A stretch of 64,000 bases of DNA from Phoronis australis (Eukaryota > Phoronida > Phoronidae): NCBI GenBank assembly GCA_002633005.1, contig NMRA01000020.1, positions 1,334,939 through 1,398,938 of the forward strand, given 5' to 3'. The notes beneath the pieces were generated by a model. It made no database searches, was not told the origin of the DNA, and saw nothing but the letters and a program-made list of their open reading frames with translations. Positions 42,450 to 55,825 of the stretch are shown in pieces (positions within the stretch are counted from its first letter, which is position 1; each line of letters opens with the position of its first letter). A program made the position numbers and the translations under genes.

Positions 42450-45400
42450 AGAACTCGGTGTATTTTTAAGGGTTTTACATCAAAGTTCGATTATTTATTG
42501 GTGTTAAATGATGAAGTCAAGTGATAACCTGACACCAGTAACCCATGTTGTGAACTGCTGAGCAGACTGCGTGTGAAACCAATTACGTCATTGGATAATT
42601 TCAACACCTCCGCCTGCCGTCAGGTGTCAGGTAACACAACCGAACGTGCCGTTATCGAGTAGAACTACTCGATCTAAATTGATACAAAAGGGTTTGTTTT
42701 TTTTGGTGGCATAGTCCTTTAAGCCATGATTTTTCTTTTATAATTGAACATTCAAGCCTAGTCTACCACTCACTTTAGTTGTGGTCTTTTTTTCTTGTCT
42801 GCGTTAGTTAAATCTCAAAATTACTTTCAAAATTTGTGATTTTTTGTATACTTGGTTTTCTCGTAAGAAACTTGCTCTCGGAAACCCTAGGCTTGACTCG
42901 GGCAGTGCTAAAAAAGTATTTGAATTCATAGCCATTGGCAACAGTAAACATGAAAATGTTGATCAAGATAATCTGATGTGACAAAGTTGTCCTTGAGCTT
43001 TAGTATTTAAAGTAGATTTCGTCAATCAACAGAGTCTGCTACCCTCAGAATATTGTTTGATGGATTGAATTTCGGAGCCATTACCGCAATGTCTCGTGAC
43101 GAGGCGCGTAAGGTCTTGCAACAAAGCGCTCAAGACACTAGAATTGTCTGCAACAAAAACTAGAACTGACAATTGCCATATGGCGCATGTAAATGAAGCT
43201 AGCTCTGTGGACTTTGAACACTAGGTACTCTGGTCTTTATTTTGTCAATACTGGCTGCATAACTTCCAAGTAAGGAAGGTGCTGGCATGTCCAAGTCTTG
43301 ACAGTTATCTAGGAAAGGCCCTGAAACTTAAATCACACTTTTCCTGTAACATGGTTGATCAGAAGGCAGATATTCAGCCTGAAGAAATTCAAGTGAATAG
43401 GAATGTTTGTGGGATGTTTGATCAGCCATCAGCGTTCTGCTGATTTGCTGTCAAATCTCCTTCAAATCTTCTCTCTGACTGAATATTTTGCCAAAAGACC
43501 AGTTCTGTTGTCATTCCATTGGTGATGGCCGGCAGAAATAAATTACCTCTCTCGGATGCTGCATGCTAAAATTGTATCATTGGATGAGCTGTGGGCCACT
43601 AAGATACATAAGGGGCAATGGACATGTAGTTCTACTTGATTAAACATTTTGTGAACAATAAAATGATGTTGAAGAGTGACACCTAGTGGATAATACGGGA
43701 AAACGGGGTTACGCCTACGTCACACAACCGCCATTAAAATACAAGTTTCTTGCATTGTCTTGGTGTAATTATCCTAGAAATCCATTGTTTATAGAAACAC
43801 CAGTTCAGTGCAACTCATTCTGCAACATAAGCTAAATCCCCATGTCATACAAGGTGGCATTGTAGACTAATAAGTACATGGCATGTCACCCCTGTATATT
43901 CTCTGTCCACAAAATCTGTGGTCTTGCGCACAAGCTGCGACCAATACTATTGAACGCAACATCATTATTCAGTAGCTGTTCTTGGTGAGATGCACGTCTT
44001 ACTTCTGACAAGTACCTCATTCGACGTGGTGATCAATTCTAACGGAGTCTGAAACGGGTTAATATACCTCTCCTTGTTCCAACAAATTCTATCACGTCCT
44101 ATGGAGCAGCTTGGTCACTCCGTCAGTTAAGACAGTCACAAGTCAACAGCAACTCGTCATTTTGCAATTACCAGGTAGATTTTGTCCACAATATGCAACT
44201 TCCACAATTTCCAAGAGCACACATAACTAAATTATATTTATTACCTTTTTTGCCATCACTTATTGGGTGAATTTGGCATTGGCAATGTGATGACGATATG
44301 TAACTTGGTGGATAAACGTGTGACTTAAGCTGCATTTACACGGGGTGCACTTGACACGGAGCAGCTAACATAGAACAGCTGATGGGGAGCAAGTATGTGT
44401 GTGTAAGGACGACTGACAGTTGTAGCAAGTTGAAACCGTAGCAGCCATTTTGACAGTTGCTGCATTGTCAACTGCACGTCTAAACACAAGTTGGGGCAAA
44501 GTCTCTGTTACGCTTGCGCAGTAGCGTGTTTAGAGTGATAGGCTGGCATTCCACATGGTTTGGATTCCGCTTTTGTTTATGCGAGCATGTGCAGATAATC
44601 TTGGTGTAAATGACTCATGCTCATCCAGCTTGTGATCTAATGTGGTGTAAATGGGACTAAAATGGAGCAACTCCTGTGAAACCCCATGCCATTGTTGTGA
44701 ATTCTGCCCTTTGTCTGCTAGAAATCAGTGAGAGCTGGCCTTCAACAGCATGCATGTATGTTTATTCTCAGTCTCAAATTTCATTGTGTTGGTGGCATTG
44801 AATTGAATTATCTTGTTCCCTACAGTCTTTCCTAGTGATGTCATTGTTTGGACTTTCTGACAGCAGCTTTGTGATTGGATTTATTCTTCTACTAACACTA
44901 TTAATGGCAAAAAGTGTTTTATTGTCAAGCTACACAACATTCAATCTTGCAAAATTTGTGCTGTCAGAGCCCTTGATGCCTCGATTTTGGTGTTGAATAT
45001 CGGGGCCCAATTCCCCTATGAAAATTGTGTGAAAATCAAGCAACATTCTCCTCACCAGGCATTTTTTTCATGAAACTTTGTAGATTTGACAATGAGTACA
45101 TGTTACCACCCTACTTCTTGGATCGCTTGTTTCTATTAAAGATACTATGTCTCATTAAAACCATGAATATTCAAATTTGTTTCAGGCACCACCTAGTGAC
45201 TTGCTGGAGAACTGCATGTATAAGTATTATCAGGTAAAGAAACAATTTGTAAATAAATTGCTGTTTTAAAGAAACACCACAACTGATACACTTAAAACAA
45301 GTGCTAACGTATAAAAAAACTTACTATTTCCAAATAGTATGCAATCTATGTTTGATAGCAAAATAAGTGGTGAAATCTGTGACTTGTTTCATTACGGTAA

Positions 45401-46420
45401 TGATGAAATTTTTCCACACTCATTTACCTAAAAATAGTCTTGCAAAAGGAGACTTTCGCAAGATTGTAATGGCAACTGGTTCTTGGATGGTTTCTGGCAC
45501 ACTAGAGGGTCCGGGCTGTTTGTAATCTAGTATTTCATTTCATATTCACAATTTAATGAGACATAGCATCTTTAAACCTGCTGGTTACCCATTTTGGGAT
45601 TTGTTAAAAACTTTGTCAGTAAAATCTGAAGCCAGGACACCAGGTTGGTCCTGGAACATGTGTTGGTAAGTGATTGATTATCTATATTGAGTGACTTGAT
45701 ATGGCTAGTCAATATTAACTGTAGATGATGACGTCAATACAAATTTCTTAGTGAAACTTATATTGTGCCTCACTGTTCCTTCCTCTGATCAGTTGTGTTG
45801 CTGGAGGCTTAGTTACGTAAAAATATGATTGACTGATTGTCATTCATTTAGATACTAAGTAATTAATGCTGTTCATTCACAAGTGGTAATCGTTCAAAAT
45901 GAACCACACAGTAATTCTATTCATAACTTAACTAATTCTTACTTCAAGTATGTTTGTTTTGTGCTGTGAAAAAACTCGTTTTTTAATTTAAATATTCAGT
46001 GTTCTGAAGTCTTATGGAAGATGCTGGTGTGTCCAAGACTGAGTGGCAACTAAACCCCCAGTGTTCAGTGTAGGCTGCAGTTCCCTGTAACTAAATCAGA
46101 ATGTATTGTGGTTAGTGTGTTTGAGACTCCTGAGGAATGGAGGTTGTAATGTAATGGAGCTAATGTTATATAAACTAGCTTAGTTGCAATGTGGTTGGAC
46201 TGTATGTGGTTGGATTGTGTTGGCCACTATGGCTGTGTGGGTTGCTAATGGAGTCTTCCAGATGTGACAAGGCTGTGTCAAGCATCAGGGCTGAGAAAGT
46301 TATGATAAAACAGGGTCCAAAGCTACACAGGTTGTCTTCCTGGTCAGCGTGTCCAAGCTAACAAAGTTTAACCCATTTTTGTAATCTTGTTTTTAATTAA
46401 GACTTGATATGGCAACCTTT
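42450..46420. other. Long gene-poor region
   Basis: No exon is supported. A CACCTAGTGACTTGCTGG piece near 45186 and GACACCTAGTGGATAATACGG near 43679 are probable distant relics of the CCTAGTGGC family. Confidence 0.4.
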
Positions 46421-46427
46421 TATCAGC

Positions 46428-47036
46428 TCCAGTACACACTTCTTGACTGGCCCAGGCTGTAGAGGGGTGTTCAACTCCAGCACACACTTATCGGCTGGCC
46501 CAGGCTGTAGGGGGATCTTCAGCTCCAGCACACACACTTATTGGCTGGCCCAGGCTGTAGAGGGGTGTTCAGTTGCAGGATATTCTTGTCTGGCCCAGGC
46601 TGTTGAGGGGTGTTCAGCTCCAGCAGACACTTCTTGAATGGCCTAGGCTGTAGACGGGTGTTCAGTTGCAAGATACTCTTGACTGGCCCAGGCTATAGAA
46701 GGGTGTTCACTTCCAAAACATACTTCTTGACTGGCCTAGACTGTAGAAGGGTGTTCAGCTGCAGTACACACTTCTTGACTGGCCTTGGCTGTAGAGGGGT
46801 GTTCAGCTCCAGCACACTTATTGGCTGGTCCAGGCTGTAGACGGGTGTTCAGTTGCATGATACTCTTGACTGGCCCAGGCTATAGAAGGGTGTTCAGTTC
46901 CAAAACACACTTCTTGACTGGCCTAGACTGTAGAGGGGTGTTCAGCTCCAGCACACTTATTGGCTGGCCCAGGCTGTAGAGGGGTGTTCAGCTCCAGCAC
47001 ACTTATTGATGGCCCAGGCTGTAGAGGGGTGTTCAG
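46428..47036 (+). repeat. Minisatellite, about 13 units of about 47 bp with higher-order structure
   Basis: Units follow CAGCTCCAGCACACACTTCTTGACTGGCCCAGGCTGTAGAGGGGTGTT. Four-unit blocks starting near 46650 and 46836 repeat each other, including the private variants GGCTATAGAAGGG and GGCCTAGACTGTAG, which gives a higher-order period of about 187 bp. Frames across it are by-products. Confidence 0.85.
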
Positions 47037-47039
47037 TTT

Positions 47040-47635
47040 CAAGACACAATTAGTAATTCTCACTAATTCAGGACACAATATGGCAGACAACTTAAATTTT
47101 ATTTTCTCATTTTTCCTAAAAGTTATGTAACATCAAATTAATGCTTTACCATGTTCAAGTTCTGTATTAGAGCTGTCATCAGAAAATATTTTGAAAATTT
47201 GTCGGCATTCACAAAAATGTTGGAAGACCTTGACAAACGAAAAAAATGGTGTTTTGACAATCATGTTTGTCCGAAATTGGTGACATTTTGTGGTACATTT
47301 GCAGATCAGCTTCATAATTTTCAGAGTCTTGAGTCTCAACATTTCATGCTGCACCGATAGTCTCACTCATTCCACACAATTAGTAACAGCATTGGAATTC
47401 TCATTAAAGACAAAATCTTCTGTAGACTTGAAACTTTGTTTTGAATTAAGCCCAGATCTAGCAAAAAAGACTGGTAAACAAGACTTTTCAGGCACATTTC
47501 AATGAATATTTACATAGGCCATCACATGACTGTTCCTTAGGGTAGCTTTCTTGGTGATTATCAGTTATGACGTCACTGGGCAAATTAGCTGTGATAACTT
47601 ATTAATGTTATATTATAGCCATATTGTACCAGTAG
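47040..47635. other. No gene seen
   Basis: AT-rich sequence. Overlapping short frames on both strands (47133-47505) have no splice or family support. Confidence 0.4.
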
Positions 47636-47639
47636 GGGG

Positions 47640-48010
47640 TATGCTAATTGGCCTTGTGTGTTAAACAAAACTTGCACGAGTCCCTTGGCACTTCCACCGC
47701 TGTCATCATCTCCATCGTTTATCCACCGTCCGTCGTCCACCTGATGTCCACTGCTGTATATCCAAAATGCCTCTTTTGAGAAATTTTGTAGACATTTTTA
47801 TTTCATGGATGGGTCGGTATGCTCAAATTTTTGAACAGATTCGACTGCTGCTGTGCCCTCGACTGGCTATTTCGTTTTTTCATTGCAAGCCTCTGCATCT
47901 CCCGAGTTCCTTGATGGATTTTTACGGAATTTGGCAAAAGGTTTCTATGGAAAACGGCAACATTTTTTTTTGGTTTTCGGATGGATTCTTATTGTTCATT
48001 AAGTGAACTT
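47640..48010 (+). repeat. Diverged CCTAGTGGC-family unit
   Basis: It follows the same block order as 33410 and 63440: GTCATCATCTCCATCG ... GTCCGTCGTCC ... CACTGCTGTATATCC ... TTTTGTAGACA ... TTTTCGGATGGATTC, with heavy divergence. Confidence 0.5.
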
Positions 48011-51000
48011 TTGGCCACTGATATAGTGGATGTTGTTTTTGTAGTTTGTGTGATATCAGGTGGGTGACTTGTGGAATGAAAAAGTCTACAGTAAAACTTG
48101 TGTCGAATGTGCACGGTGAAGTCGAATTTTCTCTTAATTCAGACAAAGGTCATTAGTTGTTCTAGTTCATGCACTCGGCTCTACTATAAGTTGTGTTTTG
48201 CCATACTCAAATGAAATCTTGGGGTCTGTCCGGATCCCACTTATGTCACTTGGTAGTAAAATTGTATCTTTGTGTGGGTAAATACACAGACTATTTTAAT
48301 TGAGAATCTCAGAAATGAACGAAACGAGGACATTCAAAAGTGAAATTGTTGAAAATTCAGGAATTAGTGATTAGCTTAAAGTAGGTGCTACCTGAATGGG
48401 TACAATAACCTTGGTGACAAATTGTTTGGCAGTGGTGACGTCACTTTACCATTAATGCCACATCTCCCCTGTTCTCCTTAGTTTCAGTTAGTGGGAAAGC
48501 CTAATTCACAAGCTTTAGCTGTGGAGTTACACAACTGCCTTGCAATGGAAAGGATAACTCCACTTTTATGGGAATAATCACTAGAGGTCGCTACAGGCAA
48601 TACATGTTGTCTGGTGTCAAATCCCTAGAACTAGTATGAACTCCAATGTCACTACAGAGAATTGTTACTAGGAAAGCTATTGGAAAGCTATTGGGAGTTG
48701 CAATTGAGCCGCGATAGATCGGAGTTTGACTAATTGGAAAGTGACGTCTCACCTGATGAGCTCTTTGTAAACAGAAACTTGTTGCTTGTTAACTGAGCCC
48801 TAGTATATGAAAGTGTTGCTAAAATGACAAACTTGGTTACACAAGTTAATTCTCATATATTTATTTTGTCAAATTTCTTAACAACATAAAGACTAACAAA
48901 GATTTCATTCTGTATTTTCTACGTAGATTTCATAAAACAGTTGGCAAAACTTCCTTTATTTCCCCAAGGTAATCGTCTTTGGAAGTAAAAAAAATCATAA
49001 TTTTTGCAATTATTTTTATTTGGAGGAAGTGAACAATTACCATATTCAGTAGGGAAAGAAACTAATTAGGCAGAACTAATTTTGGTTTGCTAATTTAGAT
49101 AAATATGATTGAAAGGGGGAATACCCTACGCTAACCTTATGTTAGCCCGCAAAAATGGAACATAAAGATGTTTTTTTTATCATTCCCCTAAGAATTCCTG
49201 CTGTGTTATTTTCATATATCTACCTATGCGTATTTCTGTTCTACCCTTTCTCTGCTGCAACACCTGTTTCTTGTAAAGAAGTCTGAAGTAGGAACTGAAA
49301 CATATTGTTGTGGATGTCTTTAACATTGGGTGATCACTCATGTTTCTAGTTTGTGCTTTACATTGAAGTTAATTTTCAAACATGACTGTAGACAATGCAT
49401 CCCTAGCAGTAGTTATAAACTTAAAGGTCCTTTCATACTGAACGTTGCCGCTACGTTTTGGGGAGTTAAATTCGGTACTGGACTGAAGTTAACAGCGCCA
49501 GTTAACTTTGCAGTAAACAGGTGGATTTTACTGCGGAGTGTCGTTGCTGTGGTGCGGTGTGAACAGTTGTTGCCGAGGGGCACTGTTGTCGTCAACAGTT
49601 AAAGGGTAGTTTCATCTCTAATATTTGCTAGCCTGCTGTTCAAATAATCTCCAGTAGAATTAGAAATCTGTTTTATGGTAATAATTACATGTAAATTTTC
49701 TCAAATTGTCACATTAAAAAAAATTATGAACACATGGAACAAAAAACTTCATTTCTCAGTCTCTCTCGAACGGCACCTTATGCATCAGGGCTGCGTGCGA
49801 TTACTTCAATAAGGACATTACTACTGTAACTACTAAAGCAGGTATGAATGATTCAACTAACTTTGCAATTTGCATTGACATTCTGCTCGTACCAGAACGG
49901 TTGCAAGGATTGCACGTTTTCTGGAGCTTTGCTGGCCTGGTTTGAGTTGCCTCAAAGCATTTGCTTTTTTACTATTACTTTTGGAGGAAGACGGCTTTTT
50001 CAAAGGACTCGTGTTCAGGGAGAAAGAGGCCTTTGGTTATGGTTGCACTAATCAGTTCGTGGGAGAAAACAAAATCTTTTAATGTCAAATTTTGGTTTTA
50101 ACAGTGATACGGGTGGTGTAGAAACAAACTACCCGCTAACTACGGGTGTGAGGTGTGAGGAATCTTCTGACCAGTTATAGTTGCAATCCTCTTATGGAAA
50201 GATGTCCACACTTTCAATGACAGATGGAATGTTTGAACAGGCTTTTTGCTCGTAACATGCATGTTGAAATTCCAGTCACTTAAGGTATGGTTCACCTTAA
50301 CTATAAGTTTTCTTGTTCTGCATGTCAAACTGGGATGATTTTGCAGTTTCACACTTTGTTTTTCAGGTGATACAACCTCAACAAGTACTACAGACATGTG
50401 ACCCAGTTGCCTGACAACAGTTTCCTTGGCAACATGACCTCTAACAACTTTCATAACAACTTCGCTGGCTGTGAGTATGCCACCAATTTTTGTGTGACAA
50501 CATGTACACTTAGGGACCATTTACGCATGATTGCCATTTTCACAAGTCGACAAAACACACATTTGCACAACCCCCTCCCATGTAAATATGCAAAAATTCT
50601 GATGTTTCCTTATCTAGAGTGTGATTTATTGACATTGATTGCTTTTATATGTTTGCCAACAGGCCTGGATGGTCCCATCAGAATCACGGTGGTAATATTA
50701 AAGCTGTTGGTTGTTATATCATATTTTAAAGAAGTACCAAAGGCAATGAATACAGCATGGAATTTCGTCTGTTTGAATCTCTAGCAGCAAGCCTTTATCT
50801 CTCCTTTCCTAAAGCATATGCACTGTTTCTACCCCTGTGAAAGTAGCCAAAGTCTAAACAAGGCTGCGTGTTGCTACTTTCACTAATTGCTGTCCCTTTA
50901 TCTAGAAATCATATTTTCATAAAAATATTCTTACCTTTAAATGGAACATTTCATAAAAATGTCAATCTGAAGGAAAAGCCATATCACGTTCAATATTTTC

Positions 51001-53250
51001 GATTTTGTTTAAAACAACATCTGATTTTTGATATGGACCTTGATGTGTGCTTGTCAAATGTTTTGCATATCATAAGTCAAATCTTGCCAGTCTGAAACTG
51101 AAATTTTAAAGCTTATTTGTTGTGCAATATCTAATTGCTGATGAACTCCACTTGTTGCCAAGTGGCATTATATAACCTCAAAAAGTCTGACATAAAATAG
51201 GGAGTTGATGTAAGCACTTTACAGAGTCAGTTTGTGATGTTTTATTGACACTTCCCACAAACGTTGACACTTCGGTGGTTAGGGAGTGTTGGTCAGTATG
51301 AATGCTTACTTTTGGTCTTGGGGTGAAATGAGCTGTTGAAGTTTACCTCACAGTAAACAGGTGGATTTAACAGCGAGGTGTGAGTGTCCACTGACGTGAT
51401 CTCCTAGGGTCACTCCTGTGGCAGTTGTCAAGGTCATATTACGCTACCTTGTGGTAAATTCGGAGATGATAGTGTGACCTAGTGATAACTCGAATGTCCG
51501 TTAATTACCAATACGTCTACGCTGTGCTAGTACTCTGTTTAACTTGGTGGAAAAAGACCCTTAGACATTAGTTATAACCTGAGCACTTTTAAGAAACCAA
51601 AATTTCTATGAAGTGGAAAGTAGCAGAGAATTTAGTAAAGATGTGCTGTGAATCTTGTAATAATCATGTTTCAGTCTCACTGGAAGTGGTGTTGAATTTA
51701 ACACTGAAATAATTATGTGTATTCAGCATTATTACAGCATGGAGGTTTATTCTTTAAATTTCAAACAGTGATAGTGACAGTGATTCAAGGCGATTCCTTC
51801 GTGTTTGATTGTTGCTTAAAGTGGCATTGGTTTGATGTCACATATCAAATCGTGATAGATCATGTTTTTGGATAGAATCTTTTAATTTGGAAGAAATGTC
51901 ATTCTGTGTTTACCCAAGTCTCCCTGAATGTGCTGTTGAATTAAACTCTAGAATATTTTTTGTTTTGTCTGTTATTCAACATTTCAGTGGAAGGGTTATT
52001 GCAATATTTTCACGGAATGTTTTTTTCCAACCAGTGTTTTCTTAACTTTACCAGTACTTAACATTTTGTTCTGGCCAACTGGCAGAAAAAAAACATGAAG
52101 AAATGATGACTAACCTACTGTACCCGAAGAAAAGGTGTTGCCTTGTATTTGAATATAAGGTCATTACTTGGCGGAATCCCTCGAATTCCGACAAGTATGT
52201 TGGTCTGCCGTCAAGTTTGTTTTTTTTGTTTGTTCGCACTCTACAGGTTGCAATTTTCGTCCGATTCGCACGAAATTCGCACACGACGTGTAGATTTGGA
52301 AGTCCTGGATTCAAAATTTCGGACGTGGCGGCCATTTTGTTTATGGTTTCAAATTCAAATGCTCATAGAGGCGGCATTTTTCAACGTAGAGCTGAAACTT
52401 GGTACGATTATTGCAGAACACAAGTAAATCGTTAACTTCCGGTCAAGGATGGCGGAAATATTGGCCATGGCTCATGCGCACCTCGATATCTGGCCGAAAA
52501 CGTTTTCTCCTGTAGAGGGCACATTGGTGAACCAATCATGTTCACTCTCTTCACCTGTTTGTTTCGTTTGATTGGCTATTATAAAAGTTTGTTTAACCAG
52601 AAGTCACTTTCAAGATGGCGGCTCTGGCGCATTTTCACCCATTTTCAATCGTTCTGCGGTCGCATTTTCAACGGGAAGAGCAAATGACCTGAATTTTTGC
52701 ATGTGGATTCCTTGAAGTATGCTCTTTCAAAAGTTCTGCGATAACGTTTCTCTCGTTGCATTTTTAACTGTTTCTCAGGAATGTATTATTTTCCCTATAA
52801 GACTTAGTCTTATATTCCAGGTTTTTTTAGTATTGAGGATAGCAGACAGAGGTGCAATAGGTGCACCATTTTCATACACTAAACTTCTTCATTTTGTGGG
52901 TGGTGCCCTTTTTGTTTGGATGGTCTCTTCTGGATCCACTGGCATGACTGCAGTCAAGGTCAACTGCAGTCAAGGTCAACTGTTTGTGACGACTAAGTCC
53001 GGCTGCATGGAGTGGGCAAGACTTGTACAATAACGTGTCACGGTGGTCATGCGCACTTTTATTGACAGCAACCTGGTGTATTCTCTGGACATTCCCACCA
53101 GAAGCTTCTAAAAAAGGAAATAAGACATCAGTTTTAGTGATTATTTTTGTCTGAAATTGGTGAGCTTTTGCTCTATTCTAAGTCAAACATGTACCCTGTA
53201 TGTGACTGCCAGTAATAAATAGAGACTTACCTGAATATCTGAGGAACTCC
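48010..53250. other. Long gene-poor region
   Basis: No supported coding exon. CAGTAAACAGGTGGATTT(T)AC occurs at both about 49512 and 51351, a small dispersed repeat. TTCAAGATGGCGGCTCTGG at about 52609 is a YY1-type motif in a possible promoter, followed by only a 26-codon frame. 52230-52345 resembles repeat-derived 'CGATTCGCACGAAATTCG' sequence rather than a gene. Confidence 0.35.
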
Positions 53251-53251
53251 T

Positions 53252-54624
53252 CAGGGCTCAACACTAACGGTTGCCCGATTGCCCGTGTACATGTAGATTT
53301 TGCGTCGGGCAAGTGGAATTTGAAAAGTACTTGCCCGACAGGCAAGTTAAAAAGCTAGCCGCATAGGCAAGTAGATCCTAAGATTGTCTGTTCGACATTT
53401 GTTCCAAAGTAACGAACCCCGACACAAGCCTAAAAACCGTCAAAAAAGTCCCTGTGGCCGTCAAAGAATCTCCCGCCTTCGAATGAGCACCGAAAGGAAA
53501 ATAGAACGAGTGTGGTGCAGCGTGCACAGATGACGCTCGCGGTCAAATCCTTTCGATTCTCTGAACGTGCCCTGCAGTTTCTAAATAAGTTGTCACGTGA
53601 TACTAGTGATCGTCTGCACTCTGGTAAAACGTCTAAACATGGAAGCCATCCAGGCCTGGACGGCATTGGTTTAGTTGCTAAAAAATGAATTCAGGAAGAA
53701 CCAAAGCAATAATATGAAACAAAAAGAGTGCGGGGATGGGTTCCGTCATGGGAAATTAGGTTTTCTGGCCTGCGAGACAGTGAACAAGGGAAGACGTTTG
53801 ATTTTTGCCGGCGTTTACCCATGTACAGCTGGAAGCACCGCGTTCGTCAGCGGATGTAAGTCCTACAGATACGCGCAAAAACTAAAAAGTGAATGATTGA
53901 CGACATATTTTCTACACTACACAGCAGTTTAAAAGGCCTGGTATTTATTCAGGGGGAATTCCAAAGGACATTCTTATGAATTCCCGGCTCCCGGTGGCGA
54001 CTCCCGAAAGAAGAGGAATACGGTCTTCGGGATTGCCGCTCTGAAGTCTGAAGGGTGACTTTTTCGCGGTCTATCTATTTTTCAAAAATGTAATTATTTA
54101 TTGAAAGTAAAAGTATGTGTGGCATTATTATATGTTAAAATTTGATTTTAATTTAATACAAGGTACCGATGACCAAAACTGTGCGAGATTTTTACGGATA
54201 GCAAAAATTGAAATTCAGGTTAGCAACAACTCAAGTTTAATGCATGAGGGCCTATAAACTAATGAATACACAGAAGTGTCTAGAGTTCATGCCCTAGCTC
54301 ATTTCGGCGCCTGTGAACGTGTGACAATGGTTCAGATACCATAGTTACTCTTCTAATTTGTCTCTCTAGTGTTTTGACACACCTTATAAATAAATGTTCT
54401 ATAAGAAGAATCGTTAAAAAAATAGCAACTCATGTATATAGCGTGCACAACACAAGAGGAGGCTCAGCACAGGCTGCCCTACGGTAACACATTACCTAGG
54501 TGTGCACATGCACGGTGCTATTTGAGATTGTACTTGGGGCAAGTGAATTCGTTGTTCGGGCAAGTAAAAATTTCAACTACTTGCCCGAAGGGCAAGTGGC
54601 TTAAAAAGTTAATGTTGAGCCCTG
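53252..54624. mobile_element. 1,373-bp CAGGGCTC element with GGGCAAGT hairpins
   Basis: The ends CAGGGCTCAACACTAACG and (T)TAATGTTGAGCCCTG are inverted. Just inside, both ends carry GGGCAAGT ... ACTTGCCC(G) pairs that can fold into hairpins. A CAGGG-type terminus is typical of hAT transposons; no 8-bp duplication could be confirmed. The interior has one unrecognised frame (53675-53896, +). Confidence 0.6.
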
Positions 54625-54639
54625 GCCTATTGAGTGACG

Positions 54640-55310
54640 GACTGCTCAAACTGGAATTAATCATAGATCACCTGAAATGCGATTCACAGATGGTCTCGCA
54701 GGTGAAGTTATAAACAATGAGAGGTCTGGTTTTGGTATGGATTATTTTCACTATGAAATTTGTCAAATTATTATAGCTAATATCCTGGAATGGCCTTTGA
54801 CAGAGGTCCATTAATTGTTAAGTGAGCCACCAGGGAAAACTCCGGGAAATCAATAGTCACATTGGAAAGCCATGTATTTTTGTTCCATCCGAACACTTCT
54901 ACAGGCTGACTTTGCTGCAGAGTAAACACTGTTGCCGGTAGAGCAAACAGGAGTTATGTCTAGGTTAAAGTTTTGTTATCGATTGCGTGAGTTCATCATC
55001 CGAGTTATTCAATCCGCACCGTCTATGACTATTCACGAGGGACCATGTTTGTTGGAATTTGTATTTTAGTCATTTTGTAGACGTGCGCAGCTGTTCTGTT
55101 CAGGATTGTGGAAATTTTAAGTAAATGACGGACAGATCTGCTTTGTTCTTGAAAACATAAGAAGTTGCATTCAGAAAGTGGGAAATGAAAAACACAAATT
55201 ATTTCAAACTTCTGCTTGCATGAAGTGGCTATGATGTCATGGTGTCATGGAGAACTGAGTAAGGTTCTTTTAATGTCCATTTTTCCATACAATGGCAACA
55301 TAATGAAATA
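54640..55310. other. No gene seen
   Basis: Spacer between two transposable elements. No exon or repeat is recognised. Confidence 0.4.
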
Positions 55311-55412
55311 CGTCTTGTCACTAGATGGCGATAGGGTAGTAGGTGGACAGCGTTCGGCATTGAATGTATTCATTTCCGTGGGATTATTTTCCAGTGTTTT
55401 TTTTCGTAAATT

Positions 55413-55500
55413 CTTTACCTCCATCATTCCCTTAAATTGCCGCTGTTGTGTGGTGGGCTGTTCAAACAGTTCATGTAATCTCCACTGTCTCAAAAGTCTG
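55413..55500 (+). pseudogene. THAP start fragment (left arm)
   Basis: LNCRCCVVGCSNSS is the first zinc pair and turn of a THAP domain. The expected ATGCCATCA is mutated to ATTCCCTTA, so the start codon is lost, and no FPK or C-x2-H follows. Confidence 0.5.
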
Positions 55501-55741
55501 AATGAAAAAAGTGCATTTTGTCTTTGTCTACTCAGTCCGTCTTGCTCACCAGAATTAAATATTGCATCATGTGAAAGATGCTAAATTGTGCGCTCACTGG
55601 GCTCGAGTTGTATGTAGACTGTATGAAGTTAGTCAAATACAAAATGCAGCACTCATTAACTGATAATTTTTTGCTGTAGGTTTGTTTTTGTTGACCTTTT
55701 AGTTCCTTGACATTCTCTTTTCTGCAGCTGGACTTCCTTGA

Positions 55742-55753
55742 GTGTGTGTGCGC

Positions 55754-55824
<71 letters not shown>
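55742..55824. repeat. TG dinucleotide microsatellite
   Basis: About 83 bp of TG repeats, interrupted once near the start by CGCACA. Confidence 0.97.

Positions 55825-55825
<1 letters not shown>

Noticed and set aside
46404-46979. Three overlapping plus frames of 64-77 codons
   Set aside because: By-products of the 47-bp minisatellite.
50368-50520. Possible plus exon with strong acceptor (TTTTTCAG) and donor (GTGAGT), and a minus frame of 126 codons
   Set aside because: All three plus frames contain a stop soon after the acceptor, and the minus frame has no recognisable motif. Neither could be supported.
52103-52435. 110-codon plus frame
   Set aside because: The sequence resembles repeat-derived DNA of the CGCACGAAATTCG type and has no splice or family support.
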